Shown: one piece after another, positions 16,004 to 23,908 of the stretch | Position numbering within the stretch: position 1 is the first letter of the stretch | How the letters are laid out: the number at the start of each line of letters is the position of its first letter | Assembly: GCF_030150155.1 (NCBI RefSeq) | Contig: NZ_JASLGR010000010.1 | Coordinates: 1 to 40,090, forward strand | Length of the DNA: 40,090 nt | Origin: Nocardioides sp. | Lineage (GTDB): Bacteria > Actinomycetota > Actinomycetes > Propionibacteriales > Nocardioidaceae | Direction of reading: 5' to 3' | Made by a program: the position numbers and the translations under genes | The notes under the pieces: model-generated | Seen by the model: only the letters and a program-made list of their open reading frames with translations | Told to the model about the DNA's origin: nothing | The model's database searches: none

Positions 16004-17197
16004 TCAGTGCTGCCCGAAGGCGTCGCGGAGCCGACCGAACATGCCCTGCTTGGCGGCCTTGAGGTTGCCGGCGGGGAACTCCTCGTCGCGGGTCTTGGCC
16101 AGCTGCTTGAGCAGCTCGATCTGCTCCTGGTCCAGGCCCGTCGGGGTCTCCACGCTGACCGTGACGACGAGGTCGCCCCGGCCGCGGCCGTGCAGGCCGG
16201 GCACACCCAGACCGCGCAGCACCTGGGAGGCACCGGGCTGGGTGCCCGGGCGGACCTCGAACTCGAAGGAGGTCTGCAGCTCGGCGATCTCGGCCTTGTC
16301 GGCGTCCTCGGTGACCAGGTCGGCCTCCAGGGTCGGCAGGGTGAGCACGGTGCCGAGCGCGGCGGCCGTCATCGGGATGGTGACGGTGCAGTGCAGCTCG
16401 GAGCCGGCCCGGGAGAAGACCTCGTGCTGGGCCACGCGCAGCTCGACATACAGGTCACCGGCGGGGCCACCACCGGGGCCGACCTCGCCCTGGCCGGTGA
16501 GCTGGAGCCGGGTGCCGTTGTCGACACCGGCGGGCACCTTGATCGTGATCGTGCGGCGGGTGCGCACCCGGCCGTCGCCGGCGCAGTCGCGGCACGGGTC
16601 CGGGATGGTGGTGCCGAAGCCGCGGCAGGCCGCACACGGGCGCAGCGTGCGGATCTCACCGAGGAAGCTGCGCTGCACGTGGGCGACCTCGCCGGCACCG
16701 TGACAGGTCTCGCAGGTGACCGGCTTCGAGCCGGGGGCCGCGCCCTCGCCGTGGCAGGTCTCGCACATCACGGCGGTGTCGAGGGTCATCTCGTGCTGGG
16801 CGCCGAAGGCGGCCTCGGCCAGGGTGATGTCGAGGCCGATCAAGGCGTCCTGCCCACGACGTACCCGCGAACGGGGACCACGACCCTGTCCCGAGCCGCC
16901 CATGCCACCCTGGCCGCCGAAGAAGGCGTCCATGATGTCGGTGAAGGAGAACCCGGCGCCGGCACCGGCACCGCCGAAGCCACCCATCCCGCCGACGTCA
17001 CCGGTGCGGTCGTAGGCAGCACGCTTGTTGGGGTCGCTCAGGACCTCGTAGGCGTGCGAGATCTCCTTGAACTTCTCCTGGGCGGCCTCGTCCGGGTTGA
17101 CGTCGGGGTGGTACTTGCGCGCCAGGGAGCGGTAGGCCTTCTTGATGGCCGCGTCGTCCGCGTCCCGGGAGACGCCAAGCAGTTCGTATGGGTCCAT
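16004..17197 (-). CDS. dnaJ: chaperone DnaJ (DnaJ2 type)
   Basis: Hsp40 co-chaperone that delivers substrates to DnaK and stimulates its ATPase. The 397-residue product has the J domain with the HPD motif (KYHPDVNPDEAAQ), a Gly/Phe-rich linker (about 68-105), four zinc-binding CxxCxGxG-type repeats (CETCHGEG, CETCHGAG, CAACRGFG, CRDCAGDG) and a C-terminal substrate domain. The ATG at 17197 gives MDPYELLGVSRD and has an AGAGG sequence just upstream. A GTG at 17227 overlapping the hrcA stop (GTGA) would add ten residues and is the alternative. It lies downstream of the repressor gene hrcA in the same operon and so falls under CIRCE control. Confidence 0.95.
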   Translation of the reverse strand: MDPYELLGVSRDADDAAIKKAYRSLARKYHPDVNPDEAAQEKFKEISHAYEVLSDPNKRAAYDRTGDVGGMGGFGGAGAGAGFSFTDIMDAFFGGQGGMGGSGQGRGPRSRVRRGQDALIGLDITLAEAAFGAQHEMTLDTAVMCETCHGEGAAPGSKPVTCETCHGAGEVAHVQRSFLGEIRTLRPCAACRGFGTTIPDPCRDCAGDGRVRTRRTITIKVPAGVDNGTRLQLTGQGEVGPGGGPAGDLYVELRVAQHEVFSRAGSELHCTVTIPMTAAALGTVLTLPTLEADLVTEDADKAEIAELQTSFEFEVRPGTQPGASQVLRGLGVPGLHGRGRGDLVVTVSVETPTGLDQEQIELLKQLAKTRDEEFPAGNLKAAKQGMFGRLRDAFGQH

Positions 17198-17223
17198 AAC
17201 CTCTGGTGTGATCTCTCTCTTGC

Positions 17224-18246
17224 TCACGCCTCGTCGAGGATGCGTGAGACGTAGCTGGCGACGGCACGGACCGCCGCCATCGTTCCGGGATAGTCCATCC
17301 GGGTGGGTCCGACCACGCCGAGCATGGCCAGGGACTCCTCGGCCGGCCCGTAGCCGGTCGTCACCACGGAGGTGGAGGCGAGCTTCTCGACGGAGCCCTC
17401 GGCTCCGATCCGCACCGTGACGGTGCCACCCGCGGTCGCCTCGCCCATCAGCTTGAGCAGGACGACATGCTCCTCCAGGGCCTCCAGCAGAGGGCGTACG
17501 GCGGAGTCGAAGGAGTCGCTGTAGCGGGCCAGGTTCGAGGTGCCGGCGATCGCGATCCGCTCGTCGGAACGGTGGTCCGACATCGCGTCCACGAGCGCCT
17601 CGACCAGGACGCTGGCCGCGATCGCGTGCTCGGCGGAGACCTCGTCGGGGACCGCGCGCAGGGCCGAGGTGGCCTCGGCGATCAGCGCCCCGTCGGCGAC
17701 CTCGTTGACCCGGGTGCGCAGCGCCCCCAGAGCCTCGTCGCCGAGCTCGTCGGCGAACTCGACGACACGCTGCTCGACCCGGCCGGTGGACAGGATCAGC
17801 ACCGCGAGCACCCGCCGGGGCGCCAGGGCGATCAGCTCGATGTGGCGCACCGTGGAGCGCGACAGGGTCGGGTACTGCACGATCGCGACCTGATGGGTGA
17901 GCTGGGAGAGCAGGCGCACCGAGCGCTGCACGACGTCGTCGAGGTCGACGGCACCGGTCATGAAGTCGGTGATCGCCCGGCGCTCGGCACCGCTGAGCGG
18001 CTTGACCCCGTCGAGGCGGTCGACGAAGAGCCGGTAGCCGCGGTCGGTGGGCACCCGGCCGGCGCTGGTGTGCGGCTGGGTGATGTAGCCCTCGTCCTCG
18101 AGGAACGCCATGTCGTTGCGGACCGTGGCCGGTGAGACACCGAGCCCGTGGCGCTCCACCAGCGACTTCGATCCGACCGGGACCTCGGTGGTGACGTAGT
18201 CCTCCACGATCGCGCGCAGGACGGCCAAGCGGCGTTGATTCTGCAT
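17224..18246 (-). CDS. hrcA: heat-inducible transcription repressor HrcA
   Basis: Repressor of chaperone genes that binds CIRCE operators and is kept active by GroEL. The 340-residue protein has an N-terminal winged helix (RRLAVLRAIVEDYVTTEVPV, then GSKSLVERHGLGVSPATVRN) and the GAF-like HrcA core. The ATG at 18246 is preferred because it begins MQNQRRLAVLRAIV and follows an AGGGGGA ribosome site; an upstream in-frame start at 18282 would begin inside the CIRCE operator. It heads the hrcA-dnaJ-rsmE operon and is autoregulated by the operator 30 bp upstream. Confidence 0.96.
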   Translation of the reverse strand: MQNQRRLAVLRAIVEDYVTTEVPVGSKSLVERHGLGVSPATVRNDMAFLEDEGYITQPHTSAGRVPTDRGYRLFVDRLDGVKPLSGAERRAITDFMTGAVDLDDVVQRSVRLLSQLTHQVAIVQYPTLSRSTVRHIELIALAPRRVLAVLILSTGRVEQRVVEFADELGDEALGALRTRVNEVADGALIAEATSALRAVPDEVSAEHAIAASVLVEALVDAMSDHRSDERIAIAGTSNLARYSDSFDSAVRPLLEALEEHVVLLKLMGEATAGGTVTVRIGAEGSVEKLASTSVVTTGYGPAEESLAMLGVVGPTRMDYPGTMAAVRAVASYVSRILDEA

Positions 18247-18275
18247 CGGTCCCCCTGACGCTCCGTCCGTGTCCC

Positions 18276-18302
18276 CTGGCACTCACCTGCCAGGAGTGCC
18301 AA
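18276..18302. promoter_or_regulatory. CIRCE operator of hrcA-dnaJ
   Basis: Read on the minus strand: TTGGCACTC, nine bases, then GAGTGCCAG. This is the classical CIRCE layout (TTAGCACTC-N9-GAGTGCTAA) in its GC-rich form, with arms complementary at eight of nine positions and the exact 9-nt spacer. It lies 30 bp upstream of the hrcA ATG, as expected for autorepression. Confidence 0.9.
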
Positions 18303-18337
18303 CTCTACCGCGCCAGACACGAACTTCAGGAACCTCG

Positions 18338-18366
18338 TTGCACAACCTTGATCGTTGTCCTAGGTT
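18338..18366 (+). promoter_or_regulatory. promoter of the HugZ-like gene
   Basis: -35-like TTGCAC (18338-18343), a 17-bp spacer, then -10-like TAGGTT (18361-18366). The -10 lies inside the iron box at 18360-18378, so repressor binding would block polymerase directly. Confidence 0.65.
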
Positions 18367-18378
18367 AGCCTTACCTAA
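18360..18378. promoter_or_regulatory. DtxR/IdeR-type iron box
   Basis: CTAGGTTAGCCTTACCTAA matches the 19-bp DtxR/IdeR consensus TTAGGTTAGGCTAACCTAA at 16 of 19 positions. It covers the -10 of the promoter of the HugZ-like gene, 15 bp before its GTG start. Iron-bound DtxR/IdeR would be expected to repress this gene when iron is plentiful. Confidence 0.88.
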
Positions 18379-18393
18379 CTTGATGGAGGAGAC

Positions 18394-19101
18394 GTGAGCA
18401 GCACCGACCTGAATCCCCCGCTGGCCGCCGCCACCGCACGCAGCATCCTGGCCTGCGCCCGCCACGTCGAGCTCGACATCGACGGCATCGACCTCGCGGT
18501 CGCCGACGACGAACGACTCGGCCTGCTCGACCTCGAGGGCACCCCGGGCTTCCTGTGCGAACCCGGCCGCACCGTCACCCGCGCCGCCCGCGAGGGCCGG
18601 CGCGCCACCCTCACGATGATCAGCGGCCTGGCCGCCGAGCCCGGCCAGACCCCGGCCTGGCAGGCCCTGATCCTGCGCGGCACGCTGCGCCGGGTCGGCA
18701 CCGAGGTCTGCGAGTGCTGCGACCTCCCCCAGGAGCAGGTCGTGCTCGAGCTCGACCGGGTCGACCTCGCCGACGACGCCTCGGGCCGCACCACGGTCCC
18801 GGTCGAGGAGTTCACCTCCCCCTCCCACCTGCTCAACCGCGGCTACCTGCAGCGCACCGCCGAGCACGCCCGCAGCGCCCACCAGCGCGAGCTGCGCCAG
18901 GCCGCCGCCGACCTCACCGCCTGCCACCCCGACCTGATCATCGGCGCCCAGCTGGTCGACCTCACCGCCTGGGGCGTCACCCTGGAGTGGGTCGACCCGA
19001 TCGGCTCCCACCAGCACCCGATCTGGTTCCCGCGCCTGGCCAGCACCACCAACGACCTGGCCTCCCTGCTGCGGGCGTGTCTGCACCCCGAGATCTGCTG
19101 A
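18394..19101 (+). CDS. HugZ-like heme-iron utilisation protein with DUF2470 domain
   Basis: A 235-residue protein: an N-terminal PNPOx-like split-barrel region (about 10-150), then a C-terminal DUF2470 domain (about 155-235; HQRELRQAAADLTACHPDLI, then LVDLTAWGVTLEWVDPIG and WFPRLASTTNDLASLL). This two-domain layout is that of HugZ-type heme-degrading or heme-iron utilisation proteins. The GTG start at 18394 follows a strong GGAGGAG ribosome site. The promoter carries a clear DtxR/IdeR box, which independently supports a role in iron acquisition. Whether it is a true heme oxygenase or only binds heme cannot be decided here. A Cys pair (ECC, about 107-109) is unusual. Divergent from hrcA. Confidence 0.78.
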   Translation: MSSTDLNPPLAAATARSILACARHVELDIDGIDLAVADDERLGLLDLEGTPGFLCEPGRTVTRAAREGRRATLTMISGLAAEPGQTPAWQALILRGTLRRVGTEVCECCDLPQEQVVLELDRVDLADDASGRTTVPVEEFTSPSHLLNRGYLQRTAEHARSAHQRELRQAAADLTACHPDLIIGAQLVDLTAWGVTLEWVDPIGSHQHPIWFPRLASTTNDLASLLRACLHPEIC

Positions 19102-19117
19102 TCCCCGAGAGTCGACA

Positions 19118-19146
19118 CCTGTGACGGGTGATGCTCCTGTGACAAT
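19118..19146 (+). promoter_or_regulatory. candidate promoter with CCTGTGAC direct repeat
   Basis: CCTGTGAC occurs twice, at 19118-19125 and 19136-19143, 18 bp apart; the second overlaps a -10-like GACAAT (19141-19146) that ends 6 nt before the ATG at 19153. The mRNA would be leaderless. The repeat may be an activator or repressor site. Confidence 0.45.
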
Positions 19147-19152
19147 GGGGGC

Positions 19153-20007
19153 ATGGCTGATCGCTACGGCTCCGACGTACTCAACTCCGACTGGCGCGCG
19201 CCGAAGAACGGCCGCGCCGTCGAGACGCCGGCCGAGCACGGTGCCGTGGTCGAGGCGATCCTGAACGACGGCTCGGAGTGGGTCGGCGAGATCGTCGCCG
19301 TCGACCGCGACCTGGACACCGTCACCCTGGAGGACCGGCGCAACAAGCGACGGACGTTCCCCCTCGGCCCCGGCTTCATGCTCGACGGCCGCCCGGTGAT
19401 CCTCACGCCCCCGGTCCGCGCCGCGGCACCGGCCGGGCCGAAGCGGACCGCCTCGGGCTCGATCGCCGTGGCCAACGCCCCGGCCCGGGTGGCGCGCGCC
19501 AGCCGGATCTTCGTCGAGGGTCGCCACGACGCCGAGCTGGTCGAGAAGGTCTGGGGCGACGACCTTCGGATCGAGGGCGTCGTGGTCGAGTACCTCGGCG
19601 GCGTCGACGACCTCGCCGACCACCTGCAGGACTTCAAGCCGGGCCCGAACCGGCGCGTGGGGGTCCTGGTCGACCACCTGGTCGCCGGCTCCAAGGAGTC
19701 CCGCATCGCCGGGGCGATCCAGCGCTCGGCGATCGGCAAGGACGTGCTCATCCTCGGCCACCCGTTCATCGACATCTGGGAGGCGATCAAGCCCGACCGG
19801 GTCGGACTGCAGGCCTGGCCGAAGATCCCGCGCTCGATCGAGTGGAAGCACGGCATCTGCCAGCACCTGGGCTGGCCGCACCGCAACCAGGCCGACATCG
19901 CCCGCGCCTGGCAGCACCTGCTGAGCAAGGTGAAGTCGTACGACGATCTCGACCCCGCCCTGCTGGGCCGGGTCGAGGAGCTGATCGACTTCGTCACGGT
20001 GCCCTGA
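19153..20007 (+). CDS. DUF3097 family protein, TOPRIM-like
   Basis: A 284-residue protein of the actinobacterial DUF3097 family (MADRYGSDVLNSDWRAP start, N-terminal small barrel to about residue 85, variable linker to about 110). The C-terminal part has IFVEGRHDAELVEKVWGDDL (Glu122, Asp126) and RRVGVLVDHLVAGSKESR (Asp174). This looks like the EGxxD and acidic second-strand motifs of TOPRIM nucleases such as RNase M5 and primases. That relationship is my reading of the motifs; the family's role is not established. Start supported by a -10-like GACAAT 6 nt upstream (leaderless). Convergent with the TetR gene, 12 bp apart. Confidence 0.85.
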   Translation: MADRYGSDVLNSDWRAPKNGRAVETPAEHGAVVEAILNDGSEWVGEIVAVDRDLDTVTLEDRRNKRRTFPLGPGFMLDGRPVILTPPVRAAAPAGPKRTASGSIAVANAPARVARASRIFVEGRHDAELVEKVWGDDLRIEGVVVEYLGGVDDLADHLQDFKPGPNRRVGVLVDHLVAGSKESRIAGAIQRSAIGKDVLILGHPFIDIWEAIKPDRVGLQAWPKIPRSIEWKHGICQHLGWPHRNQADIARAWQHLLSKVKSYDDLDPALLGRVEELIDFVTVP

Positions 20008-20019
20008 GGCACCGGCCCC

Positions 20020-20670
20020 TCAGCGGGCGAACGGATCGACGGCGCGACGCAGCTCGGTGGCCGTCGGTCCGACCGGCAGCACGGTGGCGTCGGGGCGGTT
20101 GCGGATGCCCTCCAGGAAGAGTGCCGCGAGCCGGCGCCGGGCCTGGTCGGCGACCTCGTCGAGCCGTGCCACCAGGGCGCCGTTGCCGATCATGAAGAGC
20201 ATCAGGTCGGCCCTGTCGAAGTCGGGCCTGACCACGCCGGAGGCGACGATCCGGGCGATCATCTCCTCCAGCCGCTCCTGGACGTGCACGAAGGCCGCCT
20301 GCACCTCGGGTGCGGCGGAGAACGACATGGTGAGGAACTCCCGCAGGCCGGCGTTGTGCCCCTGCAGGTCGCTCAGGCCGTGCACCAGGGTGACCATCGC
20401 CTGCCACGGGTCGGCCTCGACGTCGGCCCGGTCGACCACCTCGCCGTAGCGCCACAACTGCTCGGCGAAGACCGCGGCCGCCAGGTCGCCCCGGGTCGGG
20501 TAGCGCCGGTAGAGCGTCGCGATGCCGACGCCGGCCTGGCGGGCGATGTCCTCCAGGGGGACGTCGAGCCCGGACTCGGCGAAGAGACGGCATGCCGTCT
20601 CCAGGATCCGGACCCGGTTGCGCTCCGCGTCGGCACGCAGGCCGGTGCGGCAGCGGTCGGGCTCGGTCAT
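20020..20670 (-). CDS. TetR-family transcriptional regulator
   Basis: A 216-residue regulator with an N-terminal TetR helix-turn-helix (RILETACRLFAESGLDVPL, then EDIARQAGVGIATLYRRYPT, about residues 21-60) and a helical ligand-binding domain with a TetR C-terminal pattern seen in many actinobacterial members. The ATG at 20670 has a -10-like TAGGAT (20683-20678) 7 nt upstream, suggesting a leaderless message. It is divergent from a PAP2 membrane protein, and the gap holds a palindrome typical of TetR sites, so it probably controls itself and the PAP2 gene. The ligand is unknown, possibly a lipid or other hydrophobic compound. Confidence 0.9.
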   Translation of the reverse strand: MTEPDRCRTGLRADAERNRVRILETACRLFAESGLDVPLEDIARQAGVGIATLYRRYPTRGDLAAAVFAEQLWRYGEVVDRADVEADPWQAMVTLVHGLSDLQGHNAGLREFLTMSFSAAPEVQAAFVHVQERLEEMIARIVASGVVRPDFDRADLMLFMIGNGALVARLDEVADQARRRLAALFLEGIRNRPDATVLPVGPTATELRRAVDPFAR

Positions 20671-20684
20671 GGCACCCATCCTAC

Positions 20685-20708
20685 CAAGTGGAACACGGAG
20701 TCCGCTTG
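20685..20708. promoter_or_regulatory. TetR operator between tetR and PAP2 genes
   Basis: CAAGTGGA (20685-20692) and TCCGCTTG (20701-20708) form an inverted repeat with one mismatch and an 8-nt spacer, close to the common TetR consensus CAAGCGGA-N-TCCGCTTG. It sits beside the TetR gene's -10 and upstream of the divergent PAP2 gene. Confidence 0.65.
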
Positions 20709-20773
20709 TGTTAACGTCTCTAACTGGAGGGGAACCTCCGGTTCTGCTCCAGCTCTCTGTGGAGGTCGCGGCC

Positions 20774-21577
20774 ATGACGACCGGCAAGCGCATCCTGACG
20801 TGGTTCCGTACCCACCGCACCGTGCGGGAGATGCTTCTCCTGGCGGCGCTCTACGTCACCTACACGGTCTCGCGCACCCTGGCCGACAACCAGCTCGGCC
20901 CCGCCCTGGCCCGCGCCGGCCGGATCATCGACGTCGAGAAGGCCTGGCACATGTCGGTCGAGCCGTGGGCCAACGCACTCTTCGTGGAGCACAAGCTGCT
21001 CGGCATCGCCGGGGACTACTGGTACGCCTCGGCGCACTACGTCGTCACCGCCGTCGTGATCGTCTGGCTCTTCGCCCGCCACCCCGACAAGTACCTGCCC
21101 GCGCGCCGCGCCCTGGTCTACGCGACCCTGGTCGCGCTGGCGTTCTACCTGACCGCGCCGACCGCCCCGCCGCGCTTCGGCTTCGGCTTCACCGACGTGA
21201 TGCACCTGCACTCCAGCGTCGGCTGGTGGGGTGCGGACGCCTCGGCCCCCAAGGGCCTGGGCGGCCTGACCAACGAGCTCGCCGCCTTCCCGTCGATGCA
21301 CGCCGGATGGTCGTTGTGGGTCGCCCTGGCCCTGGCCTCGGTGCTGACCAACCGGTTCGCGAAGATCGCGGTCTTCCTCTACCCCGCGATCACCGGCATC
21401 GTCGTGATCGGCACCGGCAACCACTGGACCCTCGACGTCGTGATCGGCTTCGCCATCACCGGCGCCGCCTGGTGGATGACCAGCCCCACCGGGGCCCGTC
21501 GCCTCTTCGGCCGCTCCCCCGCCCCGGCTGCGGTCGCCTCAGGGCAGCAGGTCGCGGACAACGCCGTCGGCCAGTAG
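20774..21577 (+). CDS. PAP2-superfamily membrane phosphatase/phosphotransferase
   Basis: A 267-residue integral membrane protein with about six helices. The PAP2 signature is present: a first motif region around TAPTAPPRFG, FPSMHAGWSLW (about 175-185, His of motif 2) and GTGNHWTLDVVIGF (about 214-227, motif 3 His and Asp). Actinobacterial relatives are annotated as phosphatidic-acid phosphatase-like or inositol-phosphotransferase-like (AUR1-type) enzymes acting on membrane lipids. The ATG at 20774 is preceded by a GGAGGT ribosome site at about 9 nt. The last 39 bp overlap the 3' end of hemW on the other strand. Likely controlled by the divergent TetR protein. Confidence 0.86.
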   Translation: MTTGKRILTWFRTHRTVREMLLLAALYVTYTVSRTLADNQLGPALARAGRIIDVEKAWHMSVEPWANALFVEHKLLGIAGDYWYASAHYVVTAVVIVWLFARHPDKYLPARRALVYATLVALAFYLTAPTAPPRFGFGFTDVMHLHSSVGWWGADASAPKGLGGLTNELAAFPSMHAGWSLWVALALASVLTNRFAKIAVFLYPAITGIVVIGTGNHWTLDVVIGFAITGAAWWMTSPTGARRLFGRSPAPAAVASGQQVADNAVGQ

Positions 21578-22759
21578 CCGCCCGGCGTCGGTCAGCACCA
21601 GCCGCTCGCCGCGGACCTCGACCAGGCCTGCGGCGACCGGCGCCTCGATCAGGGTCGGGTCCTCCAGGGCGTCCAGGGCCAGGCCGTCGGCCAGGCGGAG
21701 CTCCAGCATCACGCGCTCGACCTGCTGCTCGGCGGGCGTCAGCACCTCGCGGGCCTGGGCCGGGGAGTGCCCGGCCGCGATCCGGTCGGCGTACGCGACG
21801 GGATGCTTGACGTTCCACCACCGGGTGCCGCCGACGTGCGAGTGCGCTCCGGGACCGACCCCCCACCAGTCGGCGCCGGTCCAGTAGAGCAGGTTGTGCC
21901 GGCAGCGGGCGGCCTCGTCGCGAGCCCAGTTCGAGACCTCGTACCACTCCAGGCCCGCCGCGCGCAGCGCCTCGTCGGCCACCACGTACTTGTCGGCGTA
22001 GTCGTCCTCGGACGGCATCGGCACCTCACCGCGGCGCACCCGCCGGGCCAGGGCGGTGCCGTCCTCGACGATCAGCGAGTACGCCGACACGTGATCGGGC
22101 TCGCAGGCCAGGGCTGCACGCAACGACGTCACCCAGTCCTCGGCGCTCTCCCCCGGCGTGCCGTAGATCAGGTCCAGGCTGACCTGCTCGAAGCCCGCGG
22201 CCCGCGCGTTGGCGACGGCGAGCGGGACGTTGGCGGGGTTGTGCGTGCGGTCCAGGGTGGCCAGCACCGAGGGCACCGCGCTCTGCATCCCGAAGCTGAT
22301 CCGGGTGAAGCCGCCCTCGCGCAGGGTGCGCAGCGACTCCAGGGTCACCGAGTCCGGGTTGGCCTCCGTGGTGACCTCGGCGTCGGGCGCCAGGCCGTAG
22401 GTCTCCTTGATCGCGGCGAGGATCGCGACCAGGTCGTCGGCCGGGAGCAGGGTCGGCGTACCGCCGCCGAAGAAGACGGTGGCGACCGGAAGGTCGACGT
22501 CGCCCAGGACCCGCCGGCTGGCACGGATCTCGGCGATCGCAGCCTCGGCGTAGGTCTGGCGCGAGGCGCCGGGGTGGCCTCCGACGGGGCCGAGCTCGAG
22601 GGCGGTGTAGGTGTTGAAGTCGCAGTAGCCACAGCGCACCGTGCAGAACGGCACGTGCACGTAGAAACCGAACGGACGGCTGCCGAGACCAGCGAGCGAC
22701 GCATCCGGCAGGGACCCGTCGATGGGGGCGATCTCACCGTCGGGCAGTGCTGAGGGCAT
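21539..22759 (-). CDS. hemW: heme chaperone HemW (radical SAM, HemN-like)
   Basis: Oxygen-independent coproporphyrinogen-oxidase-like radical SAM protein; HemW members bind heme and pass it to acceptor proteins rather than making porphyrin. The 406-residue protein has FYVHVPFCTVRCGYCDF with the 4Fe-4S ligands Cys39, Cys43 and Cys46, FFGGGTPTLLP, SFGMQS, LDLIYGTPGES and a C-terminal HemN domain with the LRLADGL signature. The ATG at 22759 is preferred because a -10-like GATAAT (22772-22767) ends 7 nt before it; the in-frame ATG at 22768 would add three residues. hemW close to lepA and hrcA is standard in actinobacteria, though here about 13 kb of other genes lie between lepA and hemW. Confidence 0.93.
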   Translation of the reverse strand: MPSALPDGEIAPIDGSLPDASLAGLGSRPFGFYVHVPFCTVRCGYCDFNTYTALELGPVGGHPGASRQTYAEAAIAEIRASRRVLGDVDLPVATVFFGGGTPTLLPADDLVAILAAIKETYGLAPDAEVTTEANPDSVTLESLRTLREGGFTRISFGMQSAVPSVLATLDRTHNPANVPLAVANARAAGFEQVSLDLIYGTPGESAEDWVTSLRAALACEPDHVSAYSLIVEDGTALARRVRRGEVPMPSEDDYADKYVVADEALRAAGLEWYEVSNWARDEAARCRHNLLYWTGADWWGVGPGAHSHVGGTRWWNVKHPVAYADRIAAGHSPAQAREVLTPAEQQVERVMLELRLADGLALDALEDPTLIEAPVAAGLVEVRGERLVLTDAGRLLADGVVRDLLP

Positions 22760-22812
22760 GGGCTCCATTATCCCGGCGCGGCGGCCGGAGAACTCATCGG
22801 CGACCCGCGGCG

Positions 22813-22852
22813 ACGGGCAGCAGCGCCCACCCGAGGGTTCGCGCTGCTGCCC
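22813..22852. terminator. terminator hairpin downstream of the secreted hydrolase
   Basis: A perfect 13-bp stem pairs 22813-22825 (core GGGCAGCAGCG) with 22840-22852 (core CGCTGCTGCCC) around a 14-nt loop. It lies 8 bp past the hydrolase stop and before the hemW promoter on the same strand. No U-tract. Confidence 0.65.
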
Positions 22853-22859
22853 GCTCGGC

Positions 22860-23819
22860 TCAGGAGGCCGGGATCGGTGCGGCGACCGGGAGGGTGCGGT
22901 CGACCAGGTCACGGATCTTCGATCCGCAGGTCGACAGCACCGACTCGTCGGTGCACCAGTAGGCCGCCGTACGCGTGCCGGTGGCGATGTCGCTGGCCCA
23001 GTTCGCACCGAAGTCGCGCAGACGTGCGGTCTGGGTGGTGTTGGCGCTGCAGCCGGCACCGGCGATGCCGATCACGTCACTGTTCTCACCCTCGACGTCG
23101 ATGTGGCAGCTGCCGCCGCTGGGGATGCCGACGGTGAACTTCTCCCAGACCAGCTGGATCCCGACGAAGGCGCTGTCGAGGTCCTTGAGCGCGCCGAAGG
23201 AGTTGTTGTACAGGTTGGCCAGGCTCGGGCGGGCCGCGACCGAGAGCACCGGCCGGGTGCCGCCGGCCGAGATCGCCGCCAGGTTGGCGGTGAAGCCGGA
23301 GGAGGCGACCGGGTCGAAGAGGACCGCACCCTTGAGCCCGGCGTAGCCGTCGGCGGCCAGGCGCGCCCCGACCACGGAGGCGAAGTGACCACCGGCGGAG
23401 TGACCGCCGACGATGTAGCTGACCGGCAGCGCCTTGCCCGAGGGCGGGGTCAGGGCACGGGCGGCCAGCGCGTCACCCAGGTCGTTGCCCAGAGTCGGGT
23501 TGCCGCTGGACATGTCGGCGTTGACGCACAGCACCATCACGCCCTTCTCCACGATCGCCTTGCTGGTGCCGCGCAGGTTGGCGCAGTCCCGGGAGAAGCC
23601 GTGGTTGAGCAGCATCAGGGCGCTGGCGGTGCCGTTGGGCAGATACCAGTCGACGCTGTACGACGTCCCCGCGATGGTCGCGGTGGAGTTGACGCAGGTC
23701 GCGGTGGTGGACGAGAAGCTGGCGCAGGCAGCGTCCGCGTGAGCGGCGGGCGCGACGGCGGTGAGGCCGGCGGCCCCGAGGAAAGCAGTCCCGAGGACTG
23801 CGGCAAGACGACGCAACAC
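22860..23819 (-). CDS. secreted alpha/beta hydrolase (lipase/esterase-like)
   Basis: A 319-residue exported serine hydrolase. The GTG start at 23819 follows an AAGGAG ribosome site at 8 nt. The signal peptide runs to about residue 30 (hydrophobic core, then PAAHADA cleavage region). The mature protein has the oxyanion-side LLNHGFS near residue 70 and the nucleophile elbow GGHSAGGH (catalytic Ser near 139). Several Cys residues suggest disulfides. Substrate unknown; esters, polyesters or lipids are possible. Upstream is an AT-rich patch and the second 22-bp repeat array; a strong hairpin follows the gene. Confidence 0.82.
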   Translation of the reverse strand: MLRRLAAVLGTAFLGAAGLTAVAPAAHADAACASFSSTTATCVNSTATIAGTSYSVDWYLPNGTASALMLLNHGFSRDCANLRGTSKAIVEKGVMVLCVNADMSSGNPTLGNDLGDALAARALTPPSGKALPVSYIVGGHSAGGHFASVVGARLAADGYAGLKGAVLFDPVASSGFTANLAAISAGGTRPVLSVAARPSLANLYNNSFGALKDLDSAFVGIQLVWEKFTVGIPSGGSCHIDVEGENSDVIGIAGAGCSANTTQTARLRDFGANWASDIATGTRTAAYWCTDESVLSTCGSKIRDLVDRTLPVAAPIPAS

Positions 23820-23908
23820 GAGTGGTTCTCCTTGCTGATGCTCCCCCACCCGCCGAGACGGTCCCGACGGCTTGCGGGGACCGTAGCCAGCCAACGCTCT
23901 CCCGAAAA

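Noticed and set aside
17198..17227. dnaJ starting at the GTG that overlaps the hrcA stop
   Set aside because: The added ten residues (VSKREITPEV) precede the canonical J-domain start, and an AGAGG site sits before the ATG at 17197. Kept only as an alternative.
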